DNA of 22,879 nt, taken from contig JADLDZ010000220.1 in the NCBI GenBank assembly GCA_020846375.1, positions 1 through 22,879 of the forward strand, written 5' to 3'. The stretch comes from Nitrospirales bacterium. GTDB lineage: Bacteria > Nitrospirota > Thermodesulfovibrionia > Thermodesulfovibrionales > Dissulfurispiraceae. Made by a program: the position numbers and the translations under genes. Within the stretch, counting starts at the first letter, position 1. The number at the start of each line of letters is the position of its first letter. This document shows positions 14,962 through 20,421 of this stretch, piece by piece. The notes below the pieces were generated by a model that saw only the letters and a program-made list of their open reading frames with translations, was not told the origin of the DNA and did no database searches.

Positions 14962-15028
14962 CTTGTCAGAAAAGCCGGAATATCCGGTACGAAGAAGGAA
15001 ACCGCATGTTCTATGGGGAGGTGTATCA

Positions 15029-15703
15029 ATGAGTAACAAGGCAGCAAGAAATCTATTTATCTTCGGGAGTATTTTCTTTTTCGTGATCTTCCTTGCCCTT
15101 ACTTACGACACCATGAGTCAGGTTGAGAAAAGGGCACCGGAAATCACCGAGGGAGTGAATGCAGGGAAGATGGTCTGGCACAAGTACGACTGTATCGGAT
15201 GTCATACCATTTTCGGAAACGGTTCCTATTTCGCGCCTGACATGACGAAGATAGTGGAAAAGAAACCCAAAGGGTACCTGAAGCAGTTCCTGATGGACCC
15301 GAAAGCGGTCAATCCCAATGCGTCCATGCCAACGCTCGGCATCAGTGCCTCTGAGGCGGACGAAATGATCACGTTTCTCGACTGGATCTCGAAGGTCGAC
15401 ACCAACGGATGGCCTCCCAAGCCTATCCTGGCTGTCGCGTCGGGGGTCGCGGGGAAAGAGCTTACGCCGGGAGAAAAGGTGTACCGGGCACAAAACTGCT
15501 CCGGATGCCACTCGATCAGCGGCATAGGAGGCACATCCGGCCCCGCCCTCAACCATGTGGGGAGCAAAAGGGAGAAGACATGGCTCATCGGGCATTTCAA
15601 GGATCCCAAGGCCTTTGTGCCCAATTCCGCAATGCCGCCTTTCGGGCATCTGAGTGAGAAGGATTTGAACGATCTGGCCGATTATATGGTTTCGCTGAAA
15701 TAG
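15029..15703 (+). CDS. norC: Nitric oxide reductase cytochrome c subunit NorC with an extra C-terminal haem domain
   Basis: NorC anchors in the membrane (helix about 9-27) and passes electrons to NorB. Residues 35-130 match canonical NorC: the haem site CIGCH (55-59), FGNGSYFAPDMTK, the axial methionine M100 in NASMPTLGIS, and SKVDTNGWPPKP. Usual NorC stops at about 150 residues. This one has 224 and continues into a second class I cytochrome c domain with CSGCH (147-151), GTSGPALNHVG and M192 in NSAMPPFG. The start at 15029 has GGGGAGG 7 nt upstream; an earlier in-frame ATG at 14963 precedes the predicted transcription start. The second haem may act as a built-in electron entry site. The gene is followed by norB after 13 nt. 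Confidence 0.9.
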   Translation: MSNKAARNLFIFGSIFFFVIFLALTYDTMSQVEKRAPEITEGVNAGKMVWHKYDCIGCHTIFGNGSYFAPDMTKIVEKKPKGYLKQFLMDPKAVNPNASMPTLGISASEADEMITFLDWISKVDTNGWPPKPILAVASGVAGKELTPGEKVYRAQNCSGCHSISGIGGTSGPALNHVGSKREKTWLIGHFKDPKAFVPNSAMPPFGHLSEKDLNDLADYMVSLK

Positions 15704-15716
15704 GAGGGGAGGGACA

Positions 15717-17108
15717 ATGAGCATTAAATACGAGAGTCAAAAAATAGCGCAGTACTTCTATACGTTTGCGGTCATCCTGTTCCTGGTGCAGGTGCTTGTC
15801 GGCATCATAGCGGCCCTGCAGTTCATGTGGCCGGACTTCTTTTTCCTCAATTTCAACACGATCCGCACCCTGCACATCAACGCACTGGTGGTGTGGCTCC
15901 TTGTCGGCCTGATGGGCGCCACCTATTATGTCATTCCTGAAGAGTCCGAAACCGAGCTGTGGAGCGTACCCCTTGCCCTTCTCCAGTTCTGGGCGACGGT
16001 CGTCGCCGTCACCGCGGTGGTGCTCGGGTATATCTGGATGGGATTCAGCCCCCAGGCGAATTCACTGGTACTCGGCACGCAGCTACTGAATGAGGGGAGG
16101 GAATACATAGAGGCTCCCCGCTGGGCGGATATCCTTATTGTCATATCGGTGCTCCTCTTCCTTTTCAACTGCTTCATGACAGTGCTCAAGACGAAGAAGT
16201 GGACGGGTATCCAGGGGACCCTTCTTGGCGGTCTGCTTTTCCTCGCCCTGATGTATTTGCCGGGCATGGCCTATACGAAGAACATGATCAAGGACCAGTG
16301 GTGGTGGTGGTGGGTCATCCATCTCTGGGTGGAAGGGACATGGGAAGTAATCGCGGGCGCGCTCCTCGCCTTCATGCTCATGAAAGTCACCGGAGCGAAA
16401 AGGGAAGTCCTCGAGAAATGGATGTACATCGAAGTGGGTCTTGTGCTCTTTACCGGTATTCTCGGCACCGGGCATCATTACTACTGGATCGGAACGCCGG
16501 GCTACTGGCTGTGGATCGGCGGCATCTTCAGCTCTCTTGAGCCGGTTCCCCTGCTCGTCATGGTGTGGGATGCCTTCAGGACCACCCGGGAGCACAGGGT
16601 CTCCGCCAACAGGCCCGGTCAGTATTATGCCGTCGCCCATGCCATCTTCAATTTCGTGGGTGCCGGCCTCTGGGGCGTAGTCCACACCCTTCCCCAGGTC
16701 AACAAGTGGACACACGGTACGCAGATCACCACCGCCCACGGGCATCTCGCTTTCTACGGCGCCTACGTGCTCCTGGTCCTTGCCATGATCTACGTGACCC
16801 TCCCCGCCATCCGTGGGGTGAAGAGCTTCAACGAATCGAGGTCGTTCCAGTCCTTCTGGTGGATGACCATCTCCATGGTATTCATCGTGCTGACCATCAC
16901 CGGCGCCGGAATGGTCCAGACCTACATGGAGCGCCTCATGGGTCTCGATTATGTTGCGGTCAAGGCAAACTATAACCTCTGGTTCTGGATCCTCAGAGCC
17001 ATTTTCGGCGTGGGCTTCCTCATCGGTGTATGGATATTCGTGGTGGACTACTTCAAGCTCGGGAAAGAACCCCAGCGTGCAGTTTCCGCTGCACCCGAGA
17101 GGGCATAA
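15717..17108 (+). CDS. norB: Nitric oxide reductase catalytic subunit NorB (cNOR)
   Basis: NorB reduces two NO to N2O at a haem b3/non-haem iron centre. The 463-residue protein has twelve hydrophobic helices and keeps all the ligands of characterised cNOR. These are H53 and H343 for low-spin haem b, H341 for haem b3, and H202, H253, H254 and E206 for FeB (in IHLWVEGTWE and GTGHHYYWIG). E210 and E275 match the other active-site glutamates, and E129 in GREYIEAP matches the calcium ligand. The short N terminus and separate norC make this cNOR, not qNOR or Nod. A strong ribosome site AGGAGGGGAGG precedes it. No norQ/norD chaperone genes follow, which is unusual for a cNOR operon. Confidence 0.95.
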   Translation: MSIKYESQKIAQYFYTFAVILFLVQVLVGIIAALQFMWPDFFFLNFNTIRTLHINALVVWLLVGLMGATYYVIPEESETELWSVPLALLQFWATVVAVTAVVLGYIWMGFSPQANSLVLGTQLLNEGREYIEAPRWADILIVISVLLFLFNCFMTVLKTKKWTGIQGTLLGGLLFLALMYLPGMAYTKNMIKDQWWWWWVIHLWVEGTWEVIAGALLAFMLMKVTGAKREVLEKWMYIEVGLVLFTGILGTGHHYYWIGTPGYWLWIGGIFSSLEPVPLLVMVWDAFRTTREHRVSANRPGQYYAVAHAIFNFVGAGLWGVVHTLPQVNKWTHGTQITTAHGHLAFYGAYVLLVLAMIYVTLPAIRGVKSFNESRSFQSFWWMTISMVFIVLTITGAGMVQTYMERLMGLDYVAVKANYNLWFWILRAIFGVGFLIGVWIFVVDYFKLGKEPQRAVSAAPERA

Positions 17109-17113
17109 CAGTC

Positions 17114-17135
17114 TTGTCGCAAATGACAATATAAT
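17114..17135 (+). promoter_or_regulatory. Inverted repeat plus TATAAT just after norB
   Basis: TTGTC-N6-GACAA (17114-17129) abuts a TATAAT (17130-17135). As a promoter it lacks a correctly spaced -35. The dyad would be a repressor-type position over a promoter, or simply chance. Weak evidence. Confidence 0.25.
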
Positions 17136-17170
17136 AGATAGTAAAGCTACGGCCGCGAGCCGTACCCCGG

Positions 17171-17201
17171 TACGCAAGGGAGTCCCCTTCTCCCTTGCGT
17201 A
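17171..17201 (+). terminator. 12-bp perfect stem-loop after norB, possible terminator or operator
   Basis: TACGCAAGGGAG (17171-17182) and CTCCCTTGCGTA (17190-17201) pair perfectly around a 7-nt loop. It is followed by CTCCCCCTTTATTCCTC, a poor but pyrimidine-rich tail. It is probably the norCB terminator. The right arm also contains TTGCGT, the apparent -35 of the next gene, so it could double as an operator. Confidence 0.55.
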
Positions 17202-17224
17202 CTCCCCCTTTATTCCTCTATAAT
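17195..17224 (+). promoter_or_regulatory. Predicted leaderless promoter of the c/b5 fusion gene
   Basis: A perfect TATAAT (17219-17224) lies 7 bp before the ATG at 17232, with TTGCGT 18 bp upstream. The predicted start is 17231. No Shine-Dalgarno sequence is present. Confidence 0.6.
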
Positions 17225-17231
17225 ATTTTTC

Positions 17232-18146
17232 ATGAAAAGACAGCTCCTTACCCTGATGCTGCCCCTGTTTGCCCTGCTCTTCTTCGCTCCCCCTTCGCAG
17301 GCCACCGTCGAGTATGCAAAGCAGACGCGCCTCGAATGCCGTGACTGCCACGTAGAGGTGGTGGGGGGCGGAGCCCTCACTCCCCGTGGGAAGGCTTTTC
17401 TTGCAGAGAGAAAGGCAAAGGGGCTCTCCCGGCAAATGTCCACCACGCAGCGGGTGATACGCCTGATCGTAGGCTATCTCCACCTGATGAGCGCCATTAC
17501 CTGGTTCGGCGCCATCCTGTACGTCCATATCCTGTTGAAACCCGCTTATGCTTCAAAAGGTCTCCCCAAGGGAGAGCTGCGCCTCGGCTGGCTCTCCATG
17601 ATCATTGTCTCCTTCTCGGGTACCCTGCTGACTATTGCGCGGATACCCTCCCTCGAAATGTTTTATACGACACGGTTCGGCATCCTTCTGGCGATCAAAA
17701 TATTCCTGTTTCTGGTCATGCTCTCCAGCGCTGCAGTGGTGACATTTTTCGTCGGCCCCCGGATGAAGCGGAAACAGTGCGCCTCTCTGTCGAACGGCCC
17801 CGGCGACTGCTCTTCCGGTCAACTCTCCCACTACGACGGGCTGGAGGGGCGCCCCACCTGCTTTGCGTACAAGGGAGTAATTTATGATGCCTCGCAGAGC
17901 GCACTCTGGAAGGGAGGACTCCATATGCGCAAGCATACGGCAGGTCATGACCTCACCGATGCCCTGAAGAACGCACCGCACGGGGAGGAAAAGGTCCTTG
18001 CTCTGCCGGTCTTCGGGAATCTCCTCTCCATGGAGGAAGCGAGGAAAAAACCGTTGTTCCTTAGGGCCTTCTACTTCATGGCCTATATGAACCTCTCCCT
18101 CACCTTCGTGATCATTTTCGTCATCTCTCTCTGGAGGTGGTGGTAA
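17232..18146 (+). CDS. Membrane fusion protein: c-type haem motif, CopD-like core, cytochrome b5-like domain
   Basis: A 304-residue protein of unknown function built from several redox modules. A signal peptide covers 1-24. A single haem-c motif CRDCH lies at 36-40 in a short periplasmic stretch. Three membrane helices follow (about 75-103, 117-137, 148-176), CopD-like, with H84 and H99 as possible haem b ligands (YLHLMSAITWFGAI). Residues 197-262 resemble a bacterial cytochrome b5/MAPR-type domain: LSHYDGLEGRPTCFAYKG, VIYDASQSALWKGG, with H231, H235, H239 and H250. A last helix spans 276-300. The layout suggests a membrane electron carrier between quinol or periplasmic c-type haem and a soluble partner. 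It lies 123 nt after norB. The domain boundaries are by eye. Confidence 0.75.
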   Translation: MKRQLLTLMLPLFALLFFAPPSQATVEYAKQTRLECRDCHVEVVGGGALTPRGKAFLAERKAKGLSRQMSTTQRVIRLIVGYLHLMSAITWFGAILYVHILLKPAYASKGLPKGELRLGWLSMIIVSFSGTLLTIARIPSLEMFYTTRFGILLAIKIFLFLVMLSSAAVVTFFVGPRMKRKQCASLSNGPGDCSSGQLSHYDGLEGRPTCFAYKGVIYDASQSALWKGGLHMRKHTAGHDLTDALKNAPHGEEKVLALPVFGNLLSMEEARKKPLFLRAFYFMAYMNLSLTFVIIFVISLWRWW

Positions 18147-18226
18147 GGAGTGCCGCACCGCCGGCAGGGGGCCGGGCCGGACTGCTCTTCCCCGGCTCCC
18201 CCGTAGATTTGTCCTGGTTTCCCTCT

Positions 18227-18242
18227 TATGATTTGCCTCATA
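18227..18242 (+). promoter_or_regulatory. CRP/FNR-type site upstream of the NapH-like gene
   Basis: TATGAT-TTGC-CTCATA matches the shared local motif with one mismatch. Its centre is 42.5 bp before the ATG at 18277. A weak -10 (GATAAG, 18263-18268) would put the site at -40.5, but the same bases include AAGG, a usable ribosome site. The rest of the 130-bp gap is GC-rich with no clear terminator. Confidence 0.5.
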
Positions 18243-18276
18243 CCACCCTCCTCTCCTCGCGTGATAAGGTAAAACC

Positions 18277-19251
18277 ATGATGACCGAAAAATTCCTGAAA
18301 CGAAGTCGAAGGGTTACTCAGGTCGGGTTCATCCTGCTGATATTTCTGATTCCTGTCTTCGATATCCTGCGCTACGATACAGCGACAAAGGAGCTGTTCC
18401 TGCTCGGCAGGGTGTGGACACTTGGGTTGAAAGCAGGGTTCATAACGGATCACAGCCTCACAGGGTCGCTGCATGTAGCGGTGCAGTTCTTCCTTAATGC
18501 CGTCCTCCCCTGGCTTGTGGTCCTCGCCATTTTTCCCCTGGCCGGCTATATTGGGGGGAGGTTCTTCTGCGGGTGGCTCTGCCCTGAAGGGACTCTCTTC
18601 GAACTCTCCGACTACCTCACTCTGAAGCTTCTGGGGAGAAGGAGTCTCTATGGTAAAAAGCCAAACGATCCGGAGCTGTCGCGGCCGAACCGTTTTATTT
18701 TCGGCATGCTCGCCCTGTTGAGTATGATCGTCATCCCCCTGCTCGGCGGCATAGCGCTCACCGGTTATTTTGTCGCGCCCAGGACCATCTGGCACCAGAT
18801 CCTTACCTGGAATTTTACCTTTGGCGTGAAGGCCGGCATTATCGGGGTATCCATCTACATCCTTATCGGCTCCATCTTCGTACGGCATGTCTTTTGCAAG
18901 TTCGTGTGCGCTCCAGGGCTCATGCAGATGCTTTTCGGATGGGCCAGCCCTGTATCCCTCCGCATAAAGATGGACACATCGAGGATTGCCGAATGCACGG
19001 ATTGCAGAGGGTGCGAAAAAGCCTGTTTCATGAATGTTCTGCCGAGGAAGAACAAGCGGGACATCTCCTGCGTCAACTGCGGAGCCTGCATCGCTGCCTG
19101 CCACAGGGAACTCGGTGAGGGGAAGGGTCTTTTCCACTTTCAGCGGGGAGAGAAACAGTCGCCCCTGGTACAGGAGGCGGCAACAAACGGGGATACGCAT
19201 CGCACCAGACAGAAAGGCGCCATCGACGATGCAGCCGGGATAAAGGCCTAG
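18277..19251 (+). CDS. NapH/CcoG-like membrane 4Fe-4S polyferredoxin
   Basis: A 324-residue inner-membrane iron-sulfur protein. About five helices carry the paired cysteine motifs FFCGWLCPEG (C98, C102) and FCKFVCAPG (C207, C211) typical of NapH, NosR and CcoG. Two 4Fe-4S ferredoxin sites follow on the soluble tail: C240-x2-C243-x2-C246-x3-C250 and C265-x2-C268-x2-C271-x3-C275. The proline usual after the last cysteine is replaced by F and H. CcoG's C-terminal Ig-like domain is absent. Such proteins take electrons from quinol to periplasmic or membrane reductases. The tail after about 290 is polar and not conserved. Its operator and its neighbours norCB and rseC suggest anaerobic or nitrogen-oxide respiration; its true partner is unknown. 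Confidence 0.82.
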   Translation: MMTEKFLKRSRRVTQVGFILLIFLIPVFDILRYDTATKELFLLGRVWTLGLKAGFITDHSLTGSLHVAVQFFLNAVLPWLVVLAIFPLAGYIGGRFFCGWLCPEGTLFELSDYLTLKLLGRRSLYGKKPNDPELSRPNRFIFGMLALLSMIVIPLLGGIALTGYFVAPRTIWHQILTWNFTFGVKAGIIGVSIYILIGSIFVRHVFCKFVCAPGLMQMLFGWASPVSLRIKMDTSRIAECTDCRGCEKACFMNVLPRKNKRDISCVNCGACIAACHRELGEGKGLFHFQRGEKQSPLVQEAATNGDTHRTRQKGAIDDAAGIKA

Positions 19252-19272
19252 CAATCCAACCACACACACATC

Positions 19273-19299
19273 TTGCCGGCGGTGTGTCTATGGTATGAT
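19273..19299 (+). promoter_or_regulatory. Candidate extended -10 promoter for the cupin gene
   Basis: TGGTATGAT (19291-19299) is an extended -10 with one mismatch; TTGCCG lies 15 bp upstream. The predicted start near 19306 gives a leader of about 100 nt. The rest of the 19252-19404 gap shows nothing else clear. Confidence 0.35.
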
Positions 19300-19404
19300 A
19301 GGGGAGATGGGAGCTTCCCCTGCCCTTGCGCCGGAAAAGCTCCTTGGTTTCGTTCTCTTGATGCCGCTTACTCGCTGCGCTGCCGTTTCATTAAGGAGGA
19401 TAGG

Positions 19405-19719
19405 ATGGAAATACTCGATTTGAAGAAGCTGATCACCTTTCATTCCAACCGGATTTCACGGGAGATGCTTGCCGACAAACCCGAGATGCGTATCGCCCTC
19501 ATGTGCCTCGAGGCAGGCCAGGAGCTGACCCCGCATAAGGCCCCTCTCCGGCTCATGATGTACTGTGTCGAAGGAAAGGGGACTTTTACGGTGGGGGATG
19601 AAACGATCGTTGCCGATGGGAAAACGGCTATCCTGTGCGATCCCATGATCCCCCACGGCTTCAAGGCCGACCAGGGGGAAAGATTGGTGGTGATGGCAGT
19701 GGTCACACCGGTGGAGTAG
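19405..19719 (+). CDS. Small single-domain cupin
   Basis: A 104-residue protein with one cupin beta-barrel. GQELTPHKAP to MMYCVEGKGTFTVGD corresponds to cupin motif 1 and AILCDPMIPHGFKA to motif 2. Motif 1 keeps one histidine (H53) where HxH is usual, and motif 2 keeps its histidine, so metal binding may be altered. The start at 19405 is set by AAGGAGG ending 5 nt before the ATG; the frame is open further upstream without homology. Small cupins of this kind often occur beside redox or nitrogen-oxide genes, but the function is unknown. Confidence 0.8.
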   Translation: MEILDLKKLITFHSNRISREMLADKPEMRIALMCLEAGQELTPHKAPLRLMMYCVEGKGTFTVGDETIVADGKTAILCDPMIPHGFKADQGERLVVMAVVTPVE

Positions 19720-19776
19720 GGGACCCTACGACCGGTCTCGCTGCGAAACACGTTGTGCGTATGACCTTCCGCTCAT

Positions 19777-19808
19777 AGCCCATGGTTCGTTTTCGCGGAT
19801 CATGGGCT
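19777..19808. terminator. Hairpin between convergent cupin and rseC genes
   Basis: AGCCCATG and CATGGGCT pair over 8 bp around a 16-nt loop, in the 104-bp gap between convergent stops. No T-tract follows on either strand, so it is at best a weak bidirectional terminator. Confidence 0.35.
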
Positions 19809-19823
19809 GTTCAGAGCGCCCTC

Positions 19824-20297
19824 CTACAAACCGTATCTCATCTCCTCGTCGGACCGTACGCGGTCCGAAAAGGAAGAGGCGGTTACTATTTCCTTCACCA
19901 CCAGGGTCGATCTCCTGTCGAGGCTCCTCAACCTCCTGAAGGAGAGGAAGGAGAAGAGGACGAGTGACCCGAATCCTCCTGCCACCTCCAGCGAGGGATG
20001 CGCAAGGTATTTCCCTGCAATGCTCCCCGCCAGCGAACCGGCAAGGAGGGGAACCATAAAGGAGAGGAAATAGCCCTGCCTCCGCACCCTTTCGTCCAGC
20101 CCCACTTTCACGGTATCACCCACGGCGCCTCCCCCGGCATTACGTGCCCTCAGCGTCCGGGCATTGCCGCCGGGCTTGCAGAGGCCTATCTGCCCCGCAC
20201 CACAGCCCTTGCATGCATGTCCTCCCTGGAGCAGAATCACGGCGGTATCGCCCTCAAGCCTGACGATCCTTCCTGTTTCGGGTATCGAGGGTTTCAT
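19824..20297 (-). CDS. rseC: RseC/MucC family membrane protein
   Basis: A 157-residue protein with a cysteine-bearing N-terminal domain (ACKGCGAGQIGLCKPGG; C29, C32, C40) and two helices at about 74-95 and 106-120, the RseC layout. Family members take part in sigma-E control or help the Rsx/Rnf complex reduce SoxR, and often travel with Rnf genes. None are here. It lies 124 nt downstream of the CLC gene on the same strand and has its own CRP/FNR-type site upstream. The ATG at 20297 has no spaced ribosome site; a TATACC box 9 nt before it suggests a near-leaderless transcript. Confidence 0.82.
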   Translation of the reverse strand: MKPSIPETGRIVRLEGDTAVILLQGGHACKGCGAGQIGLCKPGGNARTLRARNAGGGAVGDTVKVGLDERVRRQGYFLSFMVPLLAGSLAGSIAGKYLAHPSLEVAGGFGSLVLFSFLSFRRLRSLDRRSTLVVKEIVTASSFSDRVRSDEEMRYGL

Positions 20298-20305
20298 CTC
20301 TTTAG

Positions 20306-20347
20306 GGTATATGAAAAGGCGCTCATCCCCTTATGACATCAATCATA
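20306..20347 (-). promoter_or_regulatory. rseC promoter with CRP/FNR-type site
   Basis: TATGAC-ATCA-ATCATA (20332-20347) fits the shared motif. TATACC (20311-20306, minus strand) would start transcription near 20299, putting the site at about -40.5. The site centre is 42.5 bp before the start codon, the same distance as at the NapH-like gene. Confidence 0.5.
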
Positions 20348-20421
20348 GCGGGCGCAGGTGTGACGTAAGATCCGGGATACCGCCGTCAGGATGCATGGAA
20401 AAACACAGTGGGTATAGCCGC

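Noticed and set aside
16302..16316. Five consecutive TGG codons in norB
   Set aside because: A tryptophan-rich stretch before HLWVEG is normal in NorB; the repeat follows from the protein sequence.
19850..19867. Stem CGGACCG-TACG-CGGTCCG
   Set aside because: It lies within the 3' end of rseC without a T-tract; not convincing as a terminator.
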